This document shows, one piece after another, positions 35,015-43,916 of a stretch of DNA of 64,000 bases (its first letter is position 1; the number at the start of each line of letters is the position of its first letter). The stretch is from assembly GCF_016629525.1 (NCBI RefSeq), contig NZ_AP024269.1:1-64000 (forward strand), read 5' to 3'. The notes below the pieces were generated by a model, which saw nothing but the letters and a program-made list of their open reading frames with translations, had not been told where the DNA came from and did no database searches. Both the position numbers and the translations under genes were made by a program. Source of the stretch: Kaistia sp. 32K. Its GTDB lineage: Bacteria; Pseudomonadota; Alphaproteobacteria; Rhizobiales; Kaistiaceae.

Positions 35015-36307
35015 GCTCGTCTGTTCCGGCGTCGTAATGGCGAGACGCCGTTCCAGCCGGGGCGCGCTGCCGCGCAGGGGCGCGCGAGTCAGCTGCGCCG
35101 GATCGGCGGATTCGAGCCGCAGCGCATGCGAGAGCGGCATGGTAGCGGCGCCGAGTGCTGCGGCATCCTCGGAAGCCGCGGCGCGGTGGATGCGCGGCGT
35201 CGGGCGCGGATCGCGCGACAGCGCCTCGCGCACATAAAGCAGCAGCTCGTCGAGGATCGTCACCGGGATGCGGCCGCCGATCAGCACGGCGTCGGGGTTG
35301 ATCAGCAGGCCGATGTCGATCGCCGCCTCGGCGATGTGCTGCGCCGCGCCGCGGAGCCACTGGCCGAGCAGCGCCTTGCCGCGCGCGTCGAGGGTGAGCA
35401 GCTCCTGCGGGCGGGTCACGACGACGCCGTGCTTGGCCAGGAAATCATAGAGGATGAACAGTGAGACGACCTGGCCGAGCGGCTGGATGCGTTCGCCCGC
35501 CGGCGCGTCCGGCAGCGTCACCGGCAGCCAGCCGATCTCGCCGCTGATGCCCGTGGTGCCGTGATAGCAGGCGCCGTCGAGCACCAGGCCGCCGCCGAGG
35601 CCGGAGCCGAAGAAGATGTAGAAGAAGCTGCGGATCTCGGCGCCGAGGCCGTAGCTCAATTCGCCGATCGCGGCCGCGGTGGCGTCGTTGTCGATCAGGA
35701 TCGGCAGGTCGGTCAGGCGGGAGAAGCGCTCGCGGATGTCGACGCTGCGCCAGAGCTTGTAGGCCGGCGGCATGCCGATGAACGGGATTTCGCCGAGCCA
35801 GTCGGGGATGGCGATGCCGATGCCGGCGAGCCGCGTCTCGTCGATCGCGCGGCGGCGACGGAAGGTCTTCAGCGCCTCCTTCATCGCGGCGAAGAAGTCG
35901 TCCGGCAGCATGTAGCGCTCTTCGCGGTGGATGCGGTCGCGGATCGTGCCGACCGCATCGATGGCGACGATGGTCAGGTGGTCGCGGCCGATGCCGGCGC
36001 CGACGGCGAAGCAGCCCTCCGGATTGATCTCGAGCTCGATCGCCGGCTGGCCGCGCATGCCGTAGCGCCGGCGCGCCTCGACGACGAAGCCGTCGTCGAT
36101 CAGCTTTTCGGTGATGCGGGCGACGGCCTGCTTGCTGAGGCCCGAGCGCAGCGCCAGCTCGGTGCGCGAGATCGGCGCGTTCCAGCGGATGGTGCGCAGG
36201 ATGACGGCCTGGTTATGGCTGGCCGCCAGTCCGGAATTGGAGCCGGCGAGATCGCCCGGTGCCGTCAGGAATTGGATCAAGATGTCATTGCCGCCGGAGG
36301 AGATCAT
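35009..36307 (-). CDS. ROK-family transcriptional regulator
   Basis: Second ROK regulator, 432 residues. Helix-turn-helix about 40-95 (APISRTELALRSGLSKQAVA). The ROK domain keeps the sugar-binding residues: ILIDNDATAAAIGELSYG (DNDA intact) and YHGTTGISGEIGWLPV. The zinc-binding Cys cluster of Mlc/NagC is absent. It follows the alpha-mannosidase gene by 62 bases as the last gene of the mannoside operon and probably represses it. The C-terminus overlaps the other ROK gene tail to tail by six bases. Confidence 0.9.
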   Translation of the reverse strand: MISSGGNDILIQFLTAPGDLAGSNSGLAASHNQAVILRTIRWNAPISRTELALRSGLSKQAVARITEKLIDDGFVVEARRRYGMRGQPAIELEINPEGCFAVGAGIGRDHLTIVAIDAVGTIRDRIHREERYMLPDDFFAAMKEALKTFRRRRAIDETRLAGIGIAIPDWLGEIPFIGMPPAYKLWRSVDIRERFSRLTDLPILIDNDATAAAIGELSYGLGAEIRSFFYIFFGSGLGGGLVLDGACYHGTTGISGEIGWLPVTLPDAPAGERIQPLGQVVSLFILYDFLAKHGVVVTRPQELLTLDARGKALLGQWLRGAAQHIAEAAIDIGLLINPDAVLIGGRIPVTILDELLLYVREALSRDPRPTPRIHRAAASEDAAALGAATMPLSHALRLESADPAQLTRAPLRGSAPRLERRLAITTPEQTSL

Positions 36308-36369
36308 GGTTGATCGTCCGCCGGCGGATAGAGGGCAAGGGGTGCTATCTTGTCAAGGATGGGCGTCGC

Positions 36370-39300
36370 CTATCTCTGCTTGATGAGCCAGCTTCTCACT
36401 TCGAACGGATGCAGGTCCGAGCCGGCCTTGCGGTCGTCCGGTTCCTCCAGGATGTTGACCGGCGCCGACAGCTGCCAGCCGTCCTTCGGCGCGACCTCGA
36501 AGCGGCCGCGGCCGCCGGCCGGCTCGTAGACGCGCAGCACCAGCGCCTTGCCGTCCTCGCTCCCCTTCAGGCCGCCGAGACCGGCCTGGATGCCGGAAAT
36601 CGCGATCGGCGTCTGGACGCCGGCGGTGAGGCCGGAGGCTCGGGTGGCGAGCAGGGGCTGGTTCAGGTCGAGCGCCTCCTCGCGGACGCCGCCCTCGTGC
36701 CAGGCGCCCTGATGCGGCAGCAGCGAATAGACGAAGCTCTGCTCGCCTTCGTCCGCCAGCGGATCCGGATAGATCGGCGCGCGCAGCAGGCTGAGGCCGA
36801 GGACGTTGCCCTTGAGGCTGTGGCCGTACTTGCCGTTGTTGAGCAGCGCCACGCCGAAGCCCGGCTCCGACAGGTCGGCGAAGCGATGCGCCGGCACCTC
36901 GAACTTCGCCTCGTCCCACGACGTGTTGTTGTGGGTGGTGCGGCGGACGACGCCGAAGGCGCATTCGAAGGTGGCGAGGTCCGAGCGGACGTCGACGGGC
37001 GTCAGGGTCCGGAGCAGGACGCGGCGGTCGTGCCAGTCGAGGTCGGTCTTGATGTCGAGGCGCGGCGAGTTGGCGAGGAGCTGCAGCGTCTGGGTGATGG
37101 TCGAGTCGCGGAAGCGGCGGACGATCCGGATCGCGGCGCGATGCGGGCCCTTCTCGACCACTTCGAGGCTCTCGAACGAGGTCAGCTCCAGGCCGTGGTT
37201 GGCGTAGTCGTCCTCGAGATCCCAGGCGTCCCAGTTGCGCGGCTTGTCCATGGGATAGACCCAGAGCTGGTTGCCGCGGCCGGCCAGCGCCTCGCGCTGG
37301 CTGCGCTTGTCGAAGAGGCTGGCGAGCGTGCCGTCCGGGTTGAGCGTAACGCGGATCAGGCTGTTTTCCAGCGAGTTCTTGGTGACGCTGAGGCCGGCGG
37401 TCGCAGCCGTCGCCTTGTCGTCGAGGACCAGGATGCCGAGCGGCGGCACCACGGCGTCGAGCGCGATCACCTCGCCATCGAGCTCGACCCGGACCGGCCG
37501 GGCGTGCAGGTCGGGATTGACGAGGACGAGCGCGTCCTTGGCATCGCCCTTCGGCAACTGTCCGACGAGGGCGTCGAGCGCCTGCTTCTGGGCGTCGAGG
37601 CCCGTCTCCAGCGCCTCGCCCAGCTCGCGCTCGGCGTCGTCGTAGATCTCGCGGATGCCGGAGCCGGGCAGGATGTCGTGGAACTCGTTCTTCAGCACCT
37701 TGCGCCAGGCGTTCTCCAGGCTTTCCGGCTGGGCGGCGCCCAGGAGGTTGGCGAGCGAGGCGACCGTCTCGGCGGTGATCAGCGCGCGCTCGGCATGGCG
37801 GTGCAGGCGCTTGGTGTGGCTCTGCGTCGTCAGCGTGGCGCGGTGCAGCTCGAGATAGATCTCGCCCTGCCAGACCGGGATCTGCGCCGCCGGCACCTCG
37901 TGCATGCGGGCGAACACGTCCTCGACGCGTACTGGCTTCAGCGCGGGAATGGCGGGGAAGTCGGCGAGCTGGGCCTGACGCTCCAGCATCTCCGGCGTCA
38001 CGCCGCCGCCGCCGTCGCCATAGCCGACGGCGAGCAGGCTCTCGTTATGGATGGTCTTGCCGCCGAAATTGCCCCAGGTGCCGAGGATCGCTTCCGGCTC
38101 GGTCGAGCCGTTATAGCCGCGCACCGGATTGTCGAAGGTGTGCGCCAGCACGCGGCTGCCGTCGAGGCCTTCCCAGTAGAACAGGTCATGCGGGAATTTG
38201 TTGGTCTCGGACCAGTTCACCTTGATGGTGAAGAACGAGTCCATGCCGCCCTGCTGCAGCAATTGCGGCATCGCCGGCGAGAAGCCGAAGCAGTCCGGCA
38301 GCCAGCAGACGCGGTGGCGGACGCCGAACTTCTCCTCGAAATAGCGCTGGCCGTAGAGGATCTGGCGCACGAAGCTCTCGCCGGTCGGCATGTTGGTGTC
38401 GGGCTCGACCCACATGCCGCCGATGGTCTCCCACTGGCCGCTCTTCACTGCCGCCTGGATTTCCTTGAACAGCGCCGGATCGTCTTCCTCGATCTGGGCG
38501 TAATAGGCCGCCGTCGACTGGTTGAAGACGAAGTCGGGGAAGCGCTCCATCAGGCGGAGCGCGGTGTTGAAGGTGCGCCGCGCCTTGCGCCGGGTCTCGT
38601 CATAGGGCCAGAGCCAGGCGAGATCGATATGGGCGTGGCCGGTGATGCCGAGATTGCCCTGCTGCGGATAGCGCGCCTTCAGGCCCTTCAGCGTCTCACG
38701 CAGATCGGTGAGCGCGCGCTGCACGCTGGCGCGATGGTCCTGGCGCAGGCCCTCGGGGTTCGCCTTCAGCGGCGGCAGCTGCCAGATCTTCTGCTGGCCG
38801 CGCTGCGGCGCCGTGCGGGCCACATAGTCCTCGGTCGCCGACGGCCAGTCGAGCGCGGCGAAGGTCTGCTCGGCGGCGGTGATCAGATGCGGCACCACCT
38901 CATGGTCGCCGAGGAAGTGGGCGGCCTCCGAGACCTGGCGCAGCAGCAGGCCGAGCTCGTGCACCGGCTGGTCGATCCAGGCGAGATGCGCGCGCGTCAG
39001 GCGCGGCTCGCGCACCGGCTCGCCGAAGGGCAGGCGGGCGACGGCGTCGACATGGATCTTGAAGCTGCGGCCGGGGACGGGGAATTCCTGGTGGTAGGGA
39101 TCGAGGCCGAAGCGCTTCTCGCTGCCGTCGCCGTTCGGGGTGAGCGTGATCAGGCTCTCGCCGCCGACGTCGATCAGGAGGCGCGTATCCGCGAGCGACC
39201 AGTGCTCCGGCACGGTGGCTTCCGTGTCGAAGGCGATGGCGCCGTCCTTCTTCGGCCAGAAGCCGCCGATCGCGAGCGGCGAGCCGTTGAACAGCCAGCC

Positions 39301-39393
39301 GTCGACCGCCACGGTCTCACGCTCGCGCCAGAACCCCAGTTCTTCGACGCGGACGTCGATGCGGGCAAGCCGCTGCTGGAGGGTCAGGGACAT
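36370..39393 (-). CDS. alpha-mannosidase, glycoside hydrolase family 38
   Basis: Class II alpha-mannosidase, 1007 residues from the ATG at 39393 (GGAG seven bases upstream; six codons earlier lies another ATG without a site). The GH38 domain has GHAHIDLAWLWPYDETRRKA (zinc-binding His/Asp), the nucleophile region CWLPDCFGFSPAMPQLLQQ, and the central helical and C-terminal beta-sandwich domains (TLTPVDVRSDLATFECAFG). There is no signal peptide, so it is cytosolic and hydrolyses imported alpha-mannosides to mannose. It lies between the permeases and the ROK gene in the operon, which strongly suggests the importer carries mannose oligosaccharides or mannosides. Confidence 0.94.
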   Translation of the reverse strand: MSLTLQQRLARIDVRVEELGFWRERETVAVDGWLFNGSPLAIGGFWPKKDGAIAFDTEATVPEHWSLADTRLLIDVGGESLITLTPNGDGSEKRFGLDPYHQEFPVPGRSFKIHVDAVARLPFGEPVREPRLTRAHLAWIDQPVHELGLLLRQVSEAAHFLGDHEVVPHLITAAEQTFAALDWPSATEDYVARTAPQRGQQKIWQLPPLKANPEGLRQDHRASVQRALTDLRETLKGLKARYPQQGNLGITGHAHIDLAWLWPYDETRRKARRTFNTALRLMERFPDFVFNQSTAAYYAQIEEDDPALFKEIQAAVKSGQWETIGGMWVEPDTNMPTGESFVRQILYGQRYFEEKFGVRHRVCWLPDCFGFSPAMPQLLQQGGMDSFFTIKVNWSETNKFPHDLFYWEGLDGSRVLAHTFDNPVRGYNGSTEPEAILGTWGNFGGKTIHNESLLAVGYGDGGGGVTPEMLERQAQLADFPAIPALKPVRVEDVFARMHEVPAAQIPVWQGEIYLELHRATLTTQSHTKRLHRHAERALITAETVASLANLLGAAQPESLENAWRKVLKNEFHDILPGSGIREIYDDAERELGEALETGLDAQKQALDALVGQLPKGDAKDALVLVNPDLHARPVRVELDGEVIALDAVVPPLGILVLDDKATAATAGLSVTKNSLENSLIRVTLNPDGTLASLFDKRSQREALAGRGNQLWVYPMDKPRNWDAWDLEDDYANHGLELTSFESLEVVEKGPHRAAIRIVRRFRDSTITQTLQLLANSPRLDIKTDLDWHDRRVLLRTLTPVDVRSDLATFECAFGVVRRTTHNNTSWDEAKFEVPAHRFADLSEPGFGVALLNNGKYGHSLKGNVLGLSLLRAPIYPDPLADEGEQSFVYSLLPHQGAWHEGGVREEALDLNQPLLATRASGLTAGVQTPIAISGIQAGLGGLKGSEDGKALVLRVYEPAGGRGRFEVAPKDGWQLSAPVNILEEPDDRKAGSDLHPFEVRSWLIKQR

Positions 39394-39455
39394 TGGAATT
39401 CTCCGTATCAAAAAGAAGCTCAGAAAAGCTCAGGAAAGGGGGATGGGAGTTGGGT

Positions 39456-40298
39456 TCAGCCCTTCACGGCGCCGGCGGTCAGGGCTCCGACGATCATGCG
39501 CTGCAGAAGGAGGAAGGCGATGATGGCCGGCACCACGGCCACCAGACAGGCGGCGGCGAGAACCTGCGTCGACGACGAGTTCGACGTGCCGGCGAAGTTG
39601 AAGATCGCCACCGAGATCGGCAGCTGCGCGTCCTTGTTCAGGAGCAGGAAGGGGATCAGGAACTGCGACCAGTTCAGGATCATGATCAGGATGAAGGCCG
39701 AGGCGAGGCCGGGCGCGGCAAGCGGCAGCGTGATGCGCCAGAAGGTGCCGAAGCGGCTGCAGCCGTCGATCGCGGCGGCTTCCTCGAGCGATTTCGGGAT
39801 GCCGTCGATGGCGCCCTTCACCAGCCAGGTGCACATCGGCACGCTGATGGCGATGTAGACCATGGTGACGCCGAAATGGCTGTTGATGAGGCCGAGCGCG
39901 CTCATGTAGCGGTAGAGCGGCACCAGGATGACGAGCGGCGAGATCATCTGGAAGGCGAGGATCACCATCATCAGCGCCGACTTGCCGGAAAACCGGAAGC
40001 GCGAGAAGGCGTAAGCCGCCGGCGCCGCCACCAGCAGGCAGCCGATGCCGCCGAGCGCCGACAGCTTCAGCCCGTTCCAGAGATAGAGCAGGAAGGTCGG
40101 ATCCGAGAGGATCTGGGCGAAATTGTCGAGCGTCGGCCGCTTCGGGATGAAGCGCGCGGCGCCGAGGAAGACCTCCTGCCGCGTCCGCAGCGACAGCGAC
40201 AGCAGCCAGGCGAGCGGCGTCAGGAAGAAGGCGGCGATCAGGATCGCCATCAGATAGGTGAGGGCGTCGCCCAGTTTCTCTTGGCTTGCGGCGTTCAT
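39456..40298 (-). CDS. carbohydrate ABC transporter permease (MalG type)
   Basis: Inner-membrane permease, 280 residues, start ATG at 40298 overlapping the partner's stop (ATGA). EAA loop SLEEAAAIDGCSRFGTFWRI near residue 178; C-terminus MIVGALTAGAVKG. Upstream in-frame sequence is a shadow of the partner permease. It belongs to the putative mannoside importer. Confidence 0.92.
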   Translation of the reverse strand: MNAASQEKLGDALTYLMAILIAAFFLTPLAWLLSLSLRTRQEVFLGAARFIPKRPTLDNFAQILSDPTFLLYLWNGLKLSALGGIGCLLVAAPAAYAFSRFRFSGKSALMMVILAFQMISPLVILVPLYRYMSALGLINSHFGVTMVYIAISVPMCTWLVKGAIDGIPKSLEEAAAIDGCSRFGTFWRITLPLAAPGLASAFILIMILNWSQFLIPFLLLNKDAQLPISVAIFNFAGTSNSSSTQVLAAACLVAVVPAIIAFLLLQRMIVGALTAGAVKG

Positions 40299-41236
40299 TC
40301 GGAAGCCTCCCGGCGCGGCAGGAACGACGCATAGAACAGCGCGAGCACCAGGCTGATGGCGAGCATCAGCACGGAGAGCACGCTGCCTCCGGCGAGGTCG
40401 TAATTGCGGAACACCGTGTTGAAGGTGAAGAGCGACAGCACCTCGGTGGCGCGGCCCGGGCCGCCGCCGGTCAGCGAGATGATCGCGTCGAAGGTATTGA
40501 GGGTCTGGATCGTCACGAGGATCGAATTGACCAGGATGGCGGCGCGCAGCTGCGGCAGCGTGATGAAGCGCAGCTTCTGGGGGCCGCTGGCGCCATCGAC
40601 GCTCGCCGCCTCGTAGAGGGTCGGGTCGATCGCCTTCAGCGCCGCGTAGAACACGATCATCGAGAAGGCGGTGCCGCGCCAGACATTCGAGAGGACGGCC
40701 GAGACCATGGCCATGTTGGGATCGGACAGCCAGGCGACCGGCGAGATGTGCATCAGCCGCAGCACGCTGTTGATGGCGCCGAAGGGCGCCTCGCTGAACA
40801 GCATCTGCCAGATCAGGCCGTTGGCGATGCCGGGAATGACCCAGGCGATCAGCACGATCGTGCGCAGCGCGACCATGCCGGGCAGCTGGCGCCGTTCGCC
40901 GCGCATGACGATGAGCGCAATGGCGAGGCCGAAGATCTGCTGGCCGACGACGCTGCCGAAGGTGAAGAGGAAGGTCGTCCAGAGGATGCCGAGGAGGGAG
41001 GGGTTCTCGAACATCGCCCGGATGGTGGCGAAGGTATACTGCTCGTTGCTGCCGACCAGGCTCGCATTGGTCAGGCCGAGGCGGAACACGTCGATGATCG
41101 GATAGAGATAGAAGACGCCGAGCATGACCGCGACGGGCACGAGCCATGTGAAGGGATTGGCCTCGAGGCGGCGGCCGAGACTGGGGCCGGCTAGGCTCCG
41201 GCCCATGGCCATCGAAGCGGTCTGTGTCGTCTGCAT
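40295..41236 (-). CDS. carbohydrate ABC transporter permease (MalF type)
   Basis: Inner-membrane permease, 313 residues; I use the ATG at 41236 (AGGAG seven bases before) over the one at 41254. EAA loop LYEAASVDGASGPQKLRFIT near residue 215 and the SLTGGGPGRATEVLSLFTFN segment typical of MalF-like proteins. It pairs with the 39456-40298 product. No ATPase gene occurs in this operon. Confidence 0.92.
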   Translation of the reverse strand: MQTTQTASMAMGRSLAGPSLGRRLEANPFTWLVPVAVMLGVFYLYPIIDVFRLGLTNASLVGSNEQYTFATIRAMFENPSLLGILWTTFLFTFGSVVGQQIFGLAIALIVMRGERRQLPGMVALRTIVLIAWVIPGIANGLIWQMLFSEAPFGAINSVLRLMHISPVAWLSDPNMAMVSAVLSNVWRGTAFSMIVFYAALKAIDPTLYEAASVDGASGPQKLRFITLPQLRAAILVNSILVTIQTLNTFDAIISLTGGGPGRATEVLSLFTFNTVFRNYDLAGGSVLSVLMLAISLVLALFYASFLPRREASE

Positions 41237-41269
41237 GCTGTCACTCCTGCCCAAACGCGGCGGTCGGTG

Positions 41270-41296
41270 TCCCCGGCCGGACTGGCCGGCCGGGGA
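41270..41296 (-). other. hairpin between binding-protein and permease genes
   Basis: TCCCCGGCCGG (41270-41280), loop ACTGG, CCGGCCGGGGA (41286-41296): perfect 11-bp arms, 11 bases past the binding-protein stop and 34 before the permease start. No T run. It corresponds to the structures at 14283-14341 and 32209-32237. Confidence 0.72.
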
Positions 41297-41307
41297 TGTC
41301 GCTCGCG

Positions 41308-42609
41308 TCAGAGCCGTGCGTAGGCGGCCTGGACAGCGGTATTGGCGGCGTCGAGAGCCGCTTCCGGCGTCTTGGTGCCGGAGAGAACGTCGCCCATCAT
41401 GATCTGGATCTGGTTCGAGATCTCAGGATAGATCGGCACGCCCGGACGGGCCTGGCCGTTGACCAGCGCCTTGGCGAAGGTCTCGTTGGCCTCGGTCTTG
41501 AAGACGTCGTACTTGCCGTAGAGGGCGGCGGCCGTCGGCAGCTGCTGCTGCAGCGCGTTGCCGGGGCCGGCATAGATCTCCTTGATCACGGCAGCGCACA
41601 TGGCGACCTTTTCCGGATCGTTGGAGAAGGCGCCGAAGGTCCAGCCGCCGGTGCCGGTCGAGCGCTGGTCGGCGGTCGGGCCGGGGATCTCCGAGAAGGT
41701 CCACTTGGCGAACTCTTCCGGCTCCAGCGTGTTCTTCAGCTGGCCGTACTGCCAGTTGCCGCCGATGAACAGCGCCGCCGTGCCGGCCGCAGCCGCCGCG
41801 TTGAACTCGTCATAATTGACGATGGTGGCGACGCGCTTCGGAGCAGCACCGGAATCGACGAGATCCTTGAAGTAGTTGACGGCCTTCAGGAACTTCTCGC
41901 GGTTCTCGCCCTCGGCGAAGATCGGCTTGCCCTTGTCGTCGACGAGCTTGCCGCCCTGGGCCCAGAAATTGGCGAGCCAGTCGAAGGTGGTGCCTTCCCA
42001 GCGGCCGCCGTTGAACAGCACGCCTTCGCCGCCCTTTTCCTTCGAGGCGAGGGCCGCGGCCTTCAGCTCGGCCCAGTCCTTGGGCGCATCCGGAACGATT
42101 TCCTTGTTCCGGTAGAGGACGCGCAGGTCGGTGTTCCACCACCAGGCGTAGATCTTGCCATCCGGGCCGGTGATGCCTTCGCGGATGAACGGGAAGAGGT
42201 CGGCGACTTCTTCCTTGGTGAAGTATTCGTCGAGCGGCTTCAGCACGTTGGCGCCCTTGAAGAGGGCGAGCACGAAGCTGTCGACCGCGGCGCAATCCGG
42301 GCCGTGGCCGGACTTCGCCTGCTCCAGCATGCGGGCCTGTTCCTGGCCGATATTGTCGGACATGCGCTCGAGATCGATGCGCCAGCCCGGATGGCGCTGG
42401 ATGAACTCGCTGAACAGCTTCTGGTAACCCTCGGCCCAGACCGGATCGGTGCTGGTCGGGCCGTCATTGGTCAGGCGGAGCGTAAGGGATTTCGGCGCAT
42501 CGGCGGGGCCGACGCGATCCTTGGTGACGAGGTTCTGGGCTTGGGCCGTGACGGCGACGAACGCGGCGGCGGAGGCCAGCAACGCGGTGACGAGACGCAG
42601 GCGCATCAT
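41308..42609 (-). CDS. extracellular solute-binding protein, family 1 (putative mannoside receptor)
   Basis: Periplasmic receptor, 433 residues, with a signal peptide (cleavage about TAQAQ, residue 24). Mature features: SLTLRLTNDGPTSTDPVWAE, GHGPDCAAVDSFVLALFKG, YAWWWNTDLRVLYRNKEIV and ALFIGGNWQYGQLKN; several Trp and Tyr lie where sugars stack in this family. It is the first gene of the operon with two permeases, GH38 alpha-mannosidase and ROK, which makes alpha-mannosides the likely ligand. The MalK-type partner must be encoded elsewhere. Confidence 0.9.
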   Translation of the reverse strand: MMRLRLVTALLASAAAFVAVTAQAQNLVTKDRVGPADAPKSLTLRLTNDGPTSTDPVWAEGYQKLFSEFIQRHPGWRIDLERMSDNIGQEQARMLEQAKSGHGPDCAAVDSFVLALFKGANVLKPLDEYFTKEEVADLFPFIREGITGPDGKIYAWWWNTDLRVLYRNKEIVPDAPKDWAELKAAALASKEKGGEGVLFNGGRWEGTTFDWLANFWAQGGKLVDDKGKPIFAEGENREKFLKAVNYFKDLVDSGAAPKRVATIVNYDEFNAAAAAGTAALFIGGNWQYGQLKNTLEPEEFAKWTFSEIPGPTADQRSTGTGGWTFGAFSNDPEKVAMCAAVIKEIYAGPGNALQQQLPTAAALYGKYDVFKTEANETFAKALVNGQARPGVPIYPEISNQIQIMMGDVLSGTKTPEAALDAANTAVQAAYARL

Positions 42610-42700
42610 GAAAATCTCCCGTGGGGTGTGTCCTCGAACGGACGGCTTTTCGCGGCCGTCTCTTCTTGCGGCACATCCATTTTCGGGTGCCTTAAAAAGA

Positions 42701-42719
42701 TTAAATCACATCGATTTTA
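42701..42719. promoter_or_regulatory. candidate ROK operator upstream of the mannoside operon
   Basis: TTAAATCACATCGATTTTA, an inverted repeat (TTAAATC/GATTTTA, one mismatch) in an AT-rich stretch. It resembles the AT-rich two-armed sites of Mlc/NagC-type ROK regulators, and a TATAAA -10-like box overlaps it on the minus strand (42717-42722). The remaining 42610-42904 gap shows no gene. Confidence 0.4.
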
Positions 42720-42904
42720 TACGGGCAAGGGGCGAAAATTACGGCCGGAAACAGGAACGGATTTCCTGCTGAAATGCGGAGAAAACCGCCATTTTCACGG
42801 GTGTTCGAGGTCGCGTTCGCGGGGAGGTGAGCGAGAAGGGCGGCCGGCAGCCTGACCTTCCCTAGGGTCGCTCCGGCGCCGAATTCAGACGCGGGAAAAG
42901 CCCG

Positions 42905-43771
42905 TCAGGCAGCGCCGCCGCGATGCTCGCGAAACGCGGCGGCCAGCGTGCGCAGCGCCTCGCGCGACTTGCGGTCGGTGAGCGTCGAATGCAGCACGAT
43001 CTCGGAGGGCGGCAGTTCCGGCAGCCGGAAGCGCGGGCCGACCTCGATCGTGCCGGGCGGGGCGAGGCGGCTCGAAAACGCGCCGATGGCGAGGCCGGCC
43101 GAGACGGCGGCGGTCACCATCGAGGAGCTGCCGCCCAGAAACACCTCGGTCCAGGGAATACCAGTGGCGTCGAGGGCGCGGGTGGCGATGTCGCGCACGC
43201 CGCAGGAGGGGGCAAGCGCTGCGAGCCGCACCGGCTCGCCCTGCCGGTGCTCGAATTGCGGCACGGCGAACCAGCCGAAATGCTCCGGCCCCAGCACCTC
43301 GCCGTCGCGGCGGTCGTCCTCGCGGCGGATGATGGCGGCGTCCAGCTCGCCGCGGTCGAAGGCGTCGAGCAGGACGCGCGAATTGTCGAGCCGCACCTCG
43401 ATCGTCAGGCCGGGATCATGCGCGTTGAGCCGCGCCAGCAGCGTCGGCACTTCCGGGCCGGCGACATGGGCGGCGATGCCGAGCGCGAAGTGACGACGAC
43501 AGTCGGTGAGCCCGGCGAGCGCCCGCTCATGGGCTGCGAGAAACCCGCGCGCACCGTCGAGGAACAGGGCGCCCTGGGCCGAGAGCCGCACCGAACGCGG
43601 CGTGCGTTCGATCAGGCGTTGGCCGACCCGGTCCTCCAGCCGCTTGAGCTTGACGCTGATGGCGCCCTGGGTGGTGCCCAGCGCCTCCGCCGCGCGGGTA
43701 AAACTCTGGAAGTCGGCGATGGCGACAAAGGCCCGGACCGAGTCGACGTCCAGCGTCATCATGGCGATCAT
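42905..43771 (-). CDS. LysR-family transcriptional regulator
   Basis: 288 residues from the ATG at 43771; in-frame ATGs at 43762 and 43759 are equally possible, and the frame upstream is a shadow. N-terminal HTH: VDSVRAFVAIADFQSFTRAA and GTTQGAISVKLKRLEDRVGQ, linker helix, then a substrate-binding domain (LGIAAHVAGPEVPTLLARLN ... LDAAIIRRE). It lies divergent from the DHA2 efflux gene (43917), 145 bases apart, so control of that pump is the simplest reading. The effector is unknown. Confidence 0.9.
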   Translation of the reverse strand: MIAMMTLDVDSVRAFVAIADFQSFTRAAEALGTTQGAISVKLKRLEDRVGQRLIERTPRSVRLSAQGALFLDGARGFLAAHERALAGLTDCRRHFALGIAAHVAGPEVPTLLARLNAHDPGLTIEVRLDNSRVLLDAFDRGELDAAIIRREDDRRDGEVLGPEHFGWFAVPQFEHRQGEPVRLAALAPSCGVRDIATRALDATGIPWTEVFLGGSSSMVTAAVSAGLAIGAFSSRLAPPGTIEVGPRFRLPELPPSEIVLHSTLTDRKSREALRTLAAAFREHRGGAA

Positions 43772-43916
43772 CCGAAATTGTTGTCCCTGAAATAGATATC
43801 CATCCGGTTTCGCTGTCGTCAAGCGCCCGCTAAGGTCCGGCCCGAACCACCCGCGTCCCGAGCGCCCACCTTTCCGCGTCGCATGCCCGCTCGCGCCTCT
43901 GTCGAAAGTCCGAACC

